NCBI GenBank assembly: GCA_963711315.1
Contig: CAVQDQ010000003.1
Location: forward strand, 682,001 to 746,000
Reading direction: 5' to 3'
Source: PALSA-612 sp963711315
Lineage (GTDB): Bacteria > Actinomycetota > Thermoleophilia > Gaiellales > Gaiellaceae
DNA length: 64,000 nt
Made by a program: the position numbers and the translations under genes. The notes beneath the pieces were generated by a model. That model was not told the DNA's origin. It searched no databases and saw only the letters and a program-made list of their open reading frames with translations. Position 1 is the first letter of the stretch. Each line of letters starts with the position of its first letter. Below are positions 32,185 through 39,051 of the stretch, one piece after another.

Positions 32185-32826
32185 GTGGGCTCCGACGACG
32201 AAAAGCGCCTCGCGGCCGAGGCTGCGGCCGAGCTCGTCGAAGCCGGCATGTCAGTCGGCCTCGGCACGGGCACGACCGTGCTCCATCTCCTGCCGGCGCT
32301 CGCGGCTCGACGGCTCGACATCCGCTGCGTCGCGACCTCGCTCGAGACGGAGCACGCGGCGCGCGAGCTCGGCCTGCCGGTGGAGCCCTTCGAGTCGCTC
32401 GATCGACTCGACCTGGCGATCGACGGCGCCGACCAGGTGTCCCCCGACGGCTGGCTCGTGAAGGGCGGCGGTGCGGCGCAGACACGCGAGAAGATCGTCG
32501 CCGCGGCCGCCGACCGTTTTGTGGTCATCGTCTCGTCGAACAAGGTCGTCGACCGACTGGCGCCGCCCGTCCCGCTGGAGCTCTTTGGCTTTGGCCTCCA
32601 AGCAACGCTCCGGGCGCTGGGCAGCGCCACCCTGCGCGATACGGCACCCACCCCGGACGGAGGGCGCATCGCCGACTACGGCGGCGAGATCGGCGATCCC
32701 GCCAACCTCGCCGCTCGCCTCGACGCCATGCCGGGCGTGGTCTCCCATGGGCTGTTCGGACCGTCGCTGGTCTCCCACGTGCTCATCGGTCGCGGCGAAC
32801 AGGTCGAGCGCCGGGACGTTCAATAG
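32185..32826 (+). CDS. rpiA: ribose-5-phosphate isomerase A
   Basis: Interconverts ribose-5-phosphate and ribulose-5-phosphate. 213 residues, normal for RpiA (about 220). Motifs: VGLGTGTTVLHLL (phosphate loop; GxGTGST in most), CVATSLETE, LAIDGADQVSPDGWLVKGGGAAQTREKIV with catalytic Asp, Lys and Glu, VVIVSSNKVVDRL, and a shortened C-terminal half. GTG 32185 is set by the TACAGT element 6 nt upstream; an upstream reading would run through the rpe promoter. Confidence 0.92.
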   Translation: MGSDDEKRLAAEAAAELVEAGMSVGLGTGTTVLHLLPALAARRLDIRCVATSLETEHAARELGLPVEPFESLDRLDLAIDGADQVSPDGWLVKGGGAAQTREKIVAAAADRFVVIVSSNKVVDRLAPPVPLELFGFGLQATLRALGSATLRDTAPTPDGGRIADYGGEIGDPANLAARLDAMPGVVSHGLFGPSLVSHVLIGRGEQVERRDVQ

Positions 32827-32838
32827 GATCGACGGGCG

Positions 32839-33204
32839 TTGATCAGGCGCCTCCTGTATTCCTGGATCGTCAATGTCGCCGCCATCTGGGTGGCGTCGAT
32901 CTTCGTCGACGGCATCGACTACTCGGAGGACTACTGGGTCCTCATCGTGACGGGCCTCGTGTTCGGCCTCGTGAACTTCCTCGTCAAGCCGGTCATGAAG
33001 CTGCTGGCGCTGCCGTTGATCGTAATCACGCTCGGCCTCATCTTGTTCTTCATCAACCTGTTCATGCTCTACATCACGAGTTGGATCGTGCCCGGCTTCG
33101 AGATTGATTCGTTCATGTCAGCGGTCTGGGCGACCTTGATCATCGCCGTCGTCAACTGGGTGCTCACGGGGATATTCGACGTCGACGAGCGGCGCCGGCG
33201 CTGA
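32839..33204 (+). CDS. four-TM membrane protein, phage_holin_4_2 family
   Basis: A 121-residue protein with four hydrophobic segments: about 6-24, 30-50, 52-80 and 90-112. It matches the small membrane family Pfam names phage_holin_4_2 (mycobacterial four-TM). Members are widespread in bacterial chromosomes and need not be holins. Seen: RLLYSWIVNVAAIWVAS, LVFGLVNFLVKPVMKLLALPL, ITLGLILFFINLFMLYI and the short acidic C-terminus. TTG 32839 has TAGGAT 9 nt upstream. Its stop overlaps the presumed CTG start of mutY. Function unknown. Confidence 0.8.
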   Translation: MIRRLLYSWIVNVAAIWVASIFVDGIDYSEDYWVLIVTGLVFGLVNFLVKPVMKLLALPLIVITLGLILFFINLFMLYITSWIVPGFEIDSFMSAVWATLIIAVVNWVLTGIFDVDERRRR

Positions 33205-33941
33205 CCGGGACGCCAAAGCAGCGACTGCTTCGGTGGTACGCCGCCAACGGGCGAGATCTGCCCTGGCGACACTCCCGGGACCCGTACGCCGTGCTGGTCA
33301 GCGAGGTGATGCTCCAGCAGACGCAGGTGGCCAGGGTGGTGCCACGCTGGACGGAATGGCTCGAGAGGTGGCCGACCGTCGAGGCGCTGGCCGGAGCGCC
33401 GCGCTCCGAGGTCATCCGCGCCTGGGACGGCCTGGGCTACAACCGTCGCGCCGTCAATCTCCACCGCGCGGCGATCGAGATCGCCGCGCGCGGCTGGCCC
33501 GAGGACCTGACGGAGCTGCCGGGCGTCGGGCGCTACACGGCCGACGCGGTTGCCAGCCTCGCCTTCAGCCGGCCGGTGCTGCCGGTGGACGTGAACGTAC
33601 GGCGCGTGCTCGAGCGCAGTCACCTCGATCTCGACCACGAGTGCGGGCCCGCGCTGATGAACCTCGGCGCGACCGTCTGCATCGCACGTGTCCCGCGCTG
33701 TGGCGTGTGTCCGCTCGAGCAGGAGTGCCCGTCCCGAGGACAGAGGTTCGAGCCCGCACGCAGGCAAGGGCCGTACGAAGGCTCGTTCCGCCAGCGCCGT
33801 GTACGCACGTTGCGACTCGTTGCGGCACGGGCGCGCCAGAGATCGGAGCTCGACGACGAGGCCGTCACGGCTCTTGCCGACGACGGCCTCGTCGAGGTCG
33901 AGGGAGAGCTGGTGCGCTTGCCTACAGCACGGGGCAGTTGA
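33201..33941 (+). CDS. mutY: A/G-specific adenine DNA glycosylase, non-standard start
   Basis: Removes adenine mispaired with 8-oxoguanine. Motifs: LPWRHSRDPY, SEVMLQQTQVARVVPRW (catalytic Glu), the helix-hairpin-helix LPGVGRYTADAVASLAF, the catalytic Asp in PVDVNVRRVLER, and a [4Fe-4S] cluster C-x6-C-x2-C-x5-C (CIARVPRCGVCPLEQEC). LPWR is upstream of the first standard start (GTG 33291), so the protein must begin earlier; the only reasonable codon is CTG 33201, which overlaps the previous stop as CTGA. A lost ATG/GTG is an alternative. At 246 residues the C-terminal NUDIX-like domain is nearly absent. Confidence 0.82.
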   Translation: MTGTPKQRLLRWYAANGRDLPWRHSRDPYAVLVSEVMLQQTQVARVVPRWTEWLERWPTVEALAGAPRSEVIRAWDGLGYNRRAVNLHRAAIEIAARGWPEDLTELPGVGRYTADAVASLAFSRPVLPVDVNVRRVLERSHLDLDHECGPALMNLGATVCIARVPRCGVCPLEQECPSRGQRFEPARRQGPYEGSFRQRRVRTLRLVAARARQRSELDDEAVTALADDGLVEVEGELVRLPTARGS

Positions 33942-34335
33942 CCACGATAGGCATGGCCTTGATCGAGACCTGCCCGGCGGCTGCGGCCCGTCTGACGGCC
34001 GCGGCTGAGCGCAGCACGCGGGACTTCTGTCCGTCCTTCCAGCTCACGAGCCTCACCGCCCAGAGCGGCGTGTAATCGCGGCGTCCCGGGACGGTGTCGA
34101 CGATGTTGCGCTGCCCGGCCGCGCCGTTGGCGAAGGCCCAGATGGGAGCCACCCTGTTGCCAGCGGAGAGCTTGACCGGCCCGAAGTCGAGGTAGGCGAT
34201 CGTCGTCCCTCGATAGAAGCCAAGCGTCTCGGCCTGGGCGAAGCGCTTCACCTTCCCGTCGTCGGCGGCGATCGCGGGGAGAGCGCTCGCGGCGACCACG
34301 GCGAGGATTGAAAGCAGGAGCACGATCCGGCGCAT
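33922..34335 (-). CDS. small secreted protein of unknown function
   Basis: A 137-residue protein: signal peptide MRRIVLLLSILAVVAASALP with an Ala-x-Ala site (AIAA), then a mature domain of about 110 residues. The mature part has features such as LGFYRGTTIAYLDFGPVKL and DYTPLWAVRLVSW, predicted beta strands, and one Cys near the C-terminus. ATG 34335 follows a GAAGGAGGA site. The 3' end overlaps mutY by 20 bp in convergent orientation. The signal peptide resembles that at 1-81. Confidence 0.65.
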   Translation of the reverse strand: MRRIVLLLSILAVVAASALPAIAADDGKVKRFAQAETLGFYRGTTIAYLDFGPVKLSAGNRVAPIWAFANGAAGQRNIVDTVPGRRDYTPLWAVRLVSWKDGQKSRVLRSAAAVRRAAAAGQVSIKAMPIVVNCPVL

Positions 34336-34494
34336 GGAGATCCTCCTTCGAAAGCTGACGAGACGAACGTACGCGGCGTTCCTTGCGCCGAGCTGACGCC
34401 AGTCTGAACAGTCCTTGCGAAACCCTGAAATTGGTGCTGCGCGCTGGAATCTGCCGAATAAGCCCAAGCGTGCTCCGCGCGCGGGCCTATTTAA

Positions 34495-34514
34495 CCCTCC
34501 CGCAAGGTGGAGGG
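34495..34514 (+). promoter_or_regulatory. leader hairpin before the two-component operon
   Basis: CCCTCC (34495-34500) and GGAGGG (34509-34514) around an 8-nt loop, ending 14 nt before the response-regulator GTG. The right arm doubles as a possible Shine-Dalgarno sequence, so folding could hide it. The rest of the gap 34336-34528 shows no clear promoter. Confidence 0.35.
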
Positions 34515-34528
34515 CTCACAATGTGGTT

Positions 34529-35206
34529 GTGACGACCGTTCTCGTCGTGGACGACGAGCCCATCGTGCGCGAGATCGCCGTGCGCTATCTCGAACGCGCC
34601 GGCTACTCGACGCGTGAGGCCGGCGACGGGCGTACGGCAAAGAGACTGCTCGAACAGGAACCGCCCGACCTCGTCGTACTCGACGTCATGCTGCCGGGCG
34701 TCGATGGACTGGAGCTCTGCCGCTGGATCCGCGCGCGCTCCGAGCTGCCGGTGATCATGCTGACGGCCCGCGGCGAGGAGGCCGATCGCATCGTCGGCCT
34801 CGAGCTCGGCGCGGATGACTACATCACGAAGCCGTTCTCGCCACGCGAGCTCGCGGCGCGCGTGCGCACGGTGCTGCGTCGCGCTGCATCGACGGATCGC
34901 ACGGACGAGCGCCTCTCGTTCGGCGACGTCGAGCTCGACTCCGGCACGCGCGACGTCCGGAGGGGCGACCGCGACGTGCAGCTCACGGCGAAGGAGTTCG
35001 ACCTGTTGTGGTTCCTCGCCTCCCATCCCCGCCGCGTGTTCGGCCGCGACCAGCTCATGAGCCGCGTCTGGGGTTACGAGGCGGCGCTCGACACGGGCAC
35101 GATCACCGTCCATGTCCGCAGGCTGCGGGAGAAGATCGAAGACGACCCGTCCCGGCCCGTGCATCTGCAGACGGTCTGGGGTGTCGGCTACAGGCTCGTC
35201 CCGTGA
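34529..35206 (+). CDS. response regulator, OmpR/PhoB family
   Basis: A 225-residue DNA-binding regulator. Receiver domain (1-115): VLVVDDEPIVREI (acidic pair), phospho-Asp in VVLDVMLPGVDG (about residue 51), Thr in MLTARG, and Lys in DDYITKPFSPREL. Winged-helix domain (130-225): ELDSGTRDV, LTAKEFDLLWFLASHP, the recognition-helix region TGTITVHVRRLREKIE, and the wing VWGVGYRL. The start could also be GTG 34523. The partner kinase overlaps its stop (GTGA). Confidence 0.93.
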   Translation: MTTVLVVDDEPIVREIAVRYLERAGYSTREAGDGRTAKRLLEQEPPDLVVLDVMLPGVDGLELCRWIRARSELPVIMLTARGEEADRIVGLELGADDYITKPFSPRELAARVRTVLRRAASTDRTDERLSFGDVELDSGTRDVRRGDRDVQLTAKEFDLLWFLASHPRRVFGRDQLMSRVWGYEAALDTGTITVHVRRLREKIEDDPSRPVHLQTVWGVGYRLVP

Positions 35207-36267
35207 TCCTGACCGCGGTCGTCATCGCCGCTGCAACGCTCGGAGTCGGCTTTCTCCTGGCGGTCGGGCTGCGCGAGCTACCCACCGTCCGCCTGCAGAT
35301 CGCCGGCTTGGCGGCCCTCGCCGTCTGCCTACCGCTGGCCGCCGTGCTGCTGTCCGGCTGGGTGATGTTCCACATGGGAGACGACGTCAAGATCCTCGCC
35401 GTGTCGGCAGCTTCGGCCGCTGTCGCCGTGCTGGCCGGCCTGTGGCTGGGACGCTCCATCGTCAACTCGATCGACGCCGTTCGCGACGCGTCCGGACGCC
35501 TGGCCCGCGGCGACCTGAGCGTGCGCGCACCTCAATCGGGGCCGGCTGAGATCGACGAGCTCGCCGCGTCGTTCAACGAGATGGCCGTCAACCTCGAACG
35601 GCTCTTCGACGCCCGACGTGAGCTCGTCGCCTGGGCGAGTCACGATCTCCGCACGCCGCTCGCCAACATCCAGGCGATGCTCGAGGCTCTGCACGACGGC
35701 CTCATGCAGCCGGCCGAGGCGCTGCCCGCCCTCGAGGAGCAGACGCGAGCGCTGTCGACGATGGTCGACGACCTCTTCGAGCTGGCGCAGATCGATGCGG
35801 GAGCGCTCGGCCTGGAGCTCGAGGAAGCTCCCATCGCCGGCCCCGTGCGCGCATCGCTGAGGGGCGTCGAGGCCGAAGCCCGCCTGCGCGGCATCCGTCT
35901 CGACTCCGAGGTGAGCGACTCGGTGCGGGCGCGCTTCGCGCCGTTCGAGCTGCAGCGCGTCCTGCAGAACCTGCTGACGAATGCCCTCCGCCACACGCCG
36001 TCCGACGGCTCCGTAGCCGTCCGCGTGTCGGCGAGCCATGAGGAGGTACAGGTGACCGTCGAGGACACCGGGGAGGGTCTGGGCGACGAGGCTCGCGAGC
36101 GCATGTTCGAACGCTTCTGGCGAGGCGACCGCGCCCGTTCCGTGCGCGGCGGTGGCCTTGGGCTGGCGATCGCGCGGGCGCTCGTCGAGGCACAGGGCGG
36201 CCGCATCTGGGCGGAGGACCGGCCGGGCGGTGGCGCCAGCGTCTCGTTCACCCTGCCGGCGGCGTAG
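35203..36267 (+). CDS. sensor histidine kinase
   Basis: A 354-residue membrane kinase. Two hydrophobic segments at about 1-20 and 30-55, then a third at 65-85, with almost no periplasmic sensor loop. A HAMP domain follows (NSIDAVRDASGRLARGDLSVRA, about 90-140). DHp: the phospho-His in WASHDLRTPLANIQAML (about residue 148). Catalytic domain: N-box LLTNALRHTPSDG, G1 VEDTGEGLG, F-box MFERFWRGDRA, G2 GGGLGLAIARAL. The lack of a sensor loop suggests it reads the membrane itself or a partner protein. Confidence 0.92.
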   Translation: MILTAVVIAAATLGVGFLLAVGLRELPTVRLQIAGLAALAVCLPLAAVLLSGWVMFHMGDDVKILAVSAASAAVAVLAGLWLGRSIVNSIDAVRDASGRLARGDLSVRAPQSGPAEIDELAASFNEMAVNLERLFDARRELVAWASHDLRTPLANIQAMLEALHDGLMQPAEALPALEEQTRALSTMVDDLFELAQIDAGALGLELEEAPIAGPVRASLRGVEAEARLRGIRLDSEVSDSVRARFAPFELQRVLQNLLTNALRHTPSDGSVAVRVSASHEEVQVTVEDTGEGLGDEARERMFERFWRGDRARSVRGGGLGLAIARALVEAQGGRIWAEDRPGGGASVSFTLPAA

Positions 36268-36269
36268 AT

Positions 36270-36752
36270 CTACGGGCTGGAGAGCAGCGCCACGGCCTGC
36301 GCAGCGAGGCCCTCTCCGCGACCCGTGAAGCCGAGGCCGTCGGTCGTCGTCGCGCGGACCGTCACGCGGTCTGCGCCCACGCCCAGCGCGCCCGCGAGTC
36401 GCGCGCTCATCTCGTCGCGCCGGCCGGCGATGCGCGGTTCCTCGCCGATCAGCACGCAGTCCCCGTTGACGAGCTCGAAGCTGGCAGCCTGCACTCGCGC
36501 ATAAGCGTCCGCCAGCAGCCCGAGCGAGTCGGCGCCGCGGTAGGCGTCATCGTCGGAGGGGAAGAGCGAGCCGATGTCCCCGAGCCCCGCGGCTCCCAGA
36601 AGGGCGTCGGTCAGCGCATGCGCGAGCACGTCGCCATCAGAGTGGCCGACGAGCCCGCGGGGGTGGTCGAACGTGACGCCGCCGAGCACAAGGGGGATGC
36701 CATCCCCGAAGGCGTGCGCATCAAAACCGATCCCGACGCGGAACTCAGACAC
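36270..36752 (-). CDS. ispF: 2-C-methyl-D-erythritol 2,4-cyclodiphosphate synthase
   Basis: Fifth step of the MEP isoprenoid pathway. 160 residues, typical. Zinc ligands: Asp and His in GIGFDAHAF and His in VGHSDGDVLAHALTDALLGAA. Signature FPSDDDAYRGADSLGLL and the C-terminal TTTDGLGFTGRGEGLAAQAVALL. It is separated from ispD by a PHP phosphatase gene and palindromic repeats. It converges with the histidine kinase gene. Confidence 0.95.
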   Translation of the reverse strand: MSEFRVGIGFDAHAFGDGIPLVLGGVTFDHPRGLVGHSDGDVLAHALTDALLGAAGLGDIGSLFPSDDDAYRGADSLGLLADAYARVQAASFELVNGDCVLIGEEPRIAGRRDEMSARLAGALGVGADRVTVRATTTDGLGFTGRGEGLAAQAVALLSSP

Positions 36753-36790
36753 AGGGCTGCTTGATGGAAGGTCTCCTCAAGAAGGGGGCC

Positions 36791-36844
36791 CGCGGGGGAA
36801 ACATGGTTTCCCCCGCGTTCCAACCATGGGTTCCCCCGTGTTGG
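36791..36844. repeat. tandem palindromic repeat between ispF and PHP gene
   Basis: Perfect palindrome CGCGGGGGAAAC (36791-36802) / GTTTCCCCCGCG (36806-36817). The right half, CATGGTTTCCCCCGCGTT (36802-36819), is repeated 23 bp later as CATGGGTTCCCCCGTGTT (36825-36842) with two changes. The second copy forms AACC-ATG-GGTT and CCAAC...GTTGG pairings. It resembles a REP-type element or a transcription barrier within an operon. Confidence 0.6.
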
Positions 36845-36857
36845 ACGCGGTATTCAG

Positions 36858-37673
36858 TCATCCGAGCGGCTCCAGCCGCCGCTCGCCGCGGTCGAAGACA
36901 GCGACGGTGTGACAACCGGCCGCCTGCGCGTGCGCGAGCGCCTGCTCGAAGTTCTCCCCGACCAGGTCGGGCTCGTGTGCATCTGACGCGAGCGTTACGG
37001 GTGTGCCTGCGCGGACGAAGGCCCGCAGCAGATCGAGGTCGGGGTAGAGCTCGCCGACCGGCTTCCTGAGGCCGGCCGTGGAGATCTCCGCTGCGAGACC
37101 GGAAGCCGCAGCCGCCACGGCTACCCGCTCGTGCAGCTCGGCCAGCAGAGCGGCGTCAGGCCGCCGGCCGAAGATCTTCGCGAGATCGGGGTGGGCGAGG
37201 ACATGCACGCTCTCTGAGACCGCGAGCTCGCAGAGCGCGTCGATATAGCGCTGCCAGCCCTCGTCGACCGTCATCACCTCCCATACGCCCGGCGACATGT
37301 CGACCGCCATCCCGTCCAGCCAGTGCACCGAGCCGAGCAGGTAGTCGAACGGATATGGCTCGAGCAACTCGGCCAGCCGTGCCTGCCGCTCACCGACGTA
37401 GTCGACCTCCAGGCCGAGCTTCACGGGCAGGCCCTGCTGCTTGGCTTCTAGCACGGCATCGCAGTAGTCGTCCAGGTCGTAGACACAGCGCTCCGACAGG
37501 TAGGGAACCTCCCAGATCTCGGCGGTCTGGCGGAAGTAGTAGACGTGCTCCGTGAAGCCGATCTCGGCAACGCCGCGGGCCAGGGCCGTGGCCACGAACG
37601 GCCGCACGGCATCGGGCGTGAACGTGATGTTCCCCGCCTCGTCACGGAGATGCATGTGGTAGTCGACGATCAC
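36858..37673 (-). CDS. PHP-family phosphatase, histidinol-phosphatase-like
   Basis: A 271-residue metal-dependent phosphoesterase of the PHP superfamily, HisJ-like. Metal-binding motifs: DYHMHLR (motif 1), IGFTEHVYYF, VKLGLEVDYVGERQARL, LLGSVHWLDG, VLAHPDLAKIF and VTLASDAHEPD. The length fits HisJ-type histidinol-phosphatase (about 270). No his genes are nearby. GTG 37673 overlaps the ispD stop (GTGA). Its place between ispD and ispF may be only positional. Confidence 0.8.
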   Translation of the reverse strand: MIVDYHMHLRDEAGNITFTPDAVRPFVATALARGVAEIGFTEHVYYFRQTAEIWEVPYLSERCVYDLDDYCDAVLEAKQQGLPVKLGLEVDYVGERQARLAELLEPYPFDYLLGSVHWLDGMAVDMSPGVWEVMTVDEGWQRYIDALCELAVSESVHVLAHPDLAKIFGRRPDAALLAELHERVAVAAAASGLAAEISTAGLRKPVGELYPDLDLLRAFVRAGTPVTLASDAHEPDLVGENFEQALAHAQAAGCHTVAVFDRGERRLEPLG

Positions 37674-38350
37674 GCGTGCTCTTCCGCGAGCATCACTTCG
37701 ACGGCCAAGAGATCCTGGCGGGTCGTCACCTTCAGCAGCCGCGGATCCCCCTCGACAGCCTTCACACGTCCCCCGCGGGCCTCGACGAGCGAGGCACAGT
37801 CGGACGCCGAGCCGATGTCGCCCGCCAGCGCGGCCCGCAGCGTGTCAGCCGGAAAGGCCTGCGGTGTCTGCGCTGCGACGAGCCCGTCGCGCACGAGGGT
37901 TTCCAGGACTTGATCGCGATCCACCCGCTTGATGGTGTCGGCGACGGCGAGCGTCGGCACGACCCCTTCCCAGTCTTCGCCGAGCGGCTCCAACACGCGC
38001 TCGATCACCTCCTGCGGCAAGAGCGGACGGGCTGCGTCGTGGACGAGCACCGCCGCCGCCTCGCCGGGCACCTGCGCCAGGCCAAGACGCACCGATTCGG
38101 GACGGGTCGCGCCACCGGTGACCGCCTGCGCGACCTTGCCGGCGCCGAGCTCCTCGGCGAGCAGGATCGCCGGCTCCTCCCAGCCCTCCGGGACGACGAC
38201 GACGATCTCGTCGACCCAGTCCGATGCGTCCAGCCGCTCGAGGCTCTCCGCGAGCAGCGGCCGCTCGCAGAGGCGGGCAAACGCCTTCGGCCTGTCCACT
38301 CCGAGGCGATCACCGCTGCCTGCGGCGACGATGATCGCCCACGTGCTCAC
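37670..38350 (-). CDS. ispD: 2-C-methyl-D-erythritol 4-phosphate cytidylyltransferase
   Basis: Third step of the MEP pathway, linking CMP to methylerythritol phosphate. 226 residues. CTP loop IIVAAGSGDRLGVDRPKAF (residues 6-24), with the Arg and Lys; signature VLVHDAARPLLPQE; ALVEAR-like SLVEARGGRVKAVEGDPRLLKVTT near the C-terminus. GTG 38350. The position after carD is typical of actinobacteria and many Firmicutes. Confidence 0.94.
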   Translation of the reverse strand: MSTWAIIVAAGSGDRLGVDRPKAFARLCERPLLAESLERLDASDWVDEIVVVVPEGWEEPAILLAEELGAGKVAQAVTGGATRPESVRLGLAQVPGEAAAVLVHDAARPLLPQEVIERVLEPLGEDWEGVVPTLAVADTIKRVDRDQVLETLVRDGLVAAQTPQAFPADTLRAALAGDIGSASDCASLVEARGGRVKAVEGDPRLLKVTTRQDLLAVEVMLAEEHA

Positions 38351-38365
38351 CGTACTTTGGAGGGT

Positions 38366-38896
38366 CTAAGCGCTTGCCGCGACCTTGGTCTTGACGCGGC
38401 GCTTGCCGTTCGTGCCGTTTCCGGAGAGAACGTCGTCGAGCCAGACATGCGTCTGCTCCTCGTCCATGTGCTTCGCATACATGAGCTCCGAGGCGAGGAT
38501 CTTCTTCGCCTTCACGAACATCTGCTTCTCACCCGTCGAGAGCCCCTTCTCGTGGTCGCGGAGCGCGAGGTTGCGCACGACCTCAGCGAGCTCGAGCACG
38601 TCTCCGGTCTTCATCTTGTCGCGGTTGTGCTTGAAGCGACGGTTCCAGTTCTTCGGCATCTGCGTCCCCGAGCCGGTGAGCGCCTTCACGACCTCGTTGA
38701 CCTGCTTCTCGTTGATCACCTGCCGCAACCCGACCCGGTCGGCGTTCTCACTCGGCACGTTGACGACCATGTCGTTGTGCAGGATCTTGATAGTGAGGTA
38801 TTCGCGCTTCTCGCCGAGGATCTCCCGTACTTCCTTCTTCACGATGGTGCCCGCACCGTGATGCGGATACACCACCTTGTCGCCCAGCTTGTACAA
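38366..38896 (-). CDS. carD: CarD-family RNA polymerase-binding regulator
   Basis: Stabilises open complexes at sigma-A promoters by binding RNA polymerase and the DNA fork. TTG 38896 is chosen: it follows GGGGGAGCGG and gives MYKLGDKVVYPHHGAGTI, the classical CarD N-terminus; readings from 38929 would add 11 atypical residues. 176 residues. N-terminal RNAP-interacting domain to about 65, then the basic, helical DNA-binding domain (PKNWNRRFKHNRDKMKTGD, ALRDHEKGLSTGEKQMF). Lys-rich tail. Upstream: a TATACT -10 and a leader hairpin. radA lies upstream, ispD downstream. Confidence 0.93.
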   Translation of the reverse strand: MYKLGDKVVYPHHGAGTIVKKEVREILGEKREYLTIKILHNDMVVNVPSENADRVGLRQVINEKQVNEVVKALTGSGTQMPKNWNRRFKHNRDKMKTGDVLELAEVVRNLALRDHEKGLSTGEKQMFVKAKKILASELMYAKHMDEEQTHVWLDDVLSGNGTNGKRRVKTKVAASA

Positions 38897-38931
38897 CCGC
38901 TCCCCCTTCCACACAGACGTTCTCGCCAAGA

Positions 38932-38975
38932 CGCCGGCGGATCAAGAAACCCGCCGGCGAACGAACGTCAGTATA
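38932..38975 (-). promoter_or_regulatory. carD promoter and 5' leader hairpin
   Basis: Minus strand: TATACT -10 (38975-38970), with no good -35 at 16-18 nt. +1 is expected near 38963. Right after it comes a perfect 9-bp hairpin, CGCCGGCGG (38932-38940) / CCGCCGGCG (38951-38959), so the mRNA would begin with this stem. The long leader (about 65 nt) differs from the leaderless genes in the window. Confidence 0.5.
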
Positions 38976-39005
38976 GCCGATCCGGTCGGAAAACGCGACG
39001 TTTCC

Positions 39006-39039
39006 AGGGGTTTTCAGGGGCTTGAAACAGAAAACCCCT
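39006..39039 (-). terminator. terminator after radA
   Basis: AGGGGTTTTC (39006-39015) and GAAAACCCCT (39030-39039), a perfect 10-bp inverted repeat, 13 nt past the radA stop. It separates radA from the carD promoter. The AAAA/TTTT is inside the stem. Confidence 0.6.
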
Positions 39040-39051
39040 GCTCAGACGGGA

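Noticed and set aside
31472..32485. Longer rpe start at 32485
   Set aside because: It would read through the divergent rpiA gene and adds an Arg-rich, motif-free extension; GTG 32167 has its own -10 element.
32839..33204. Prophage suggested by a phage_holin_4_2-type protein
   Set aside because: The family is widespread in bacterial chromosomes and no other phage gene is near; neighbours are rpiA and mutY.
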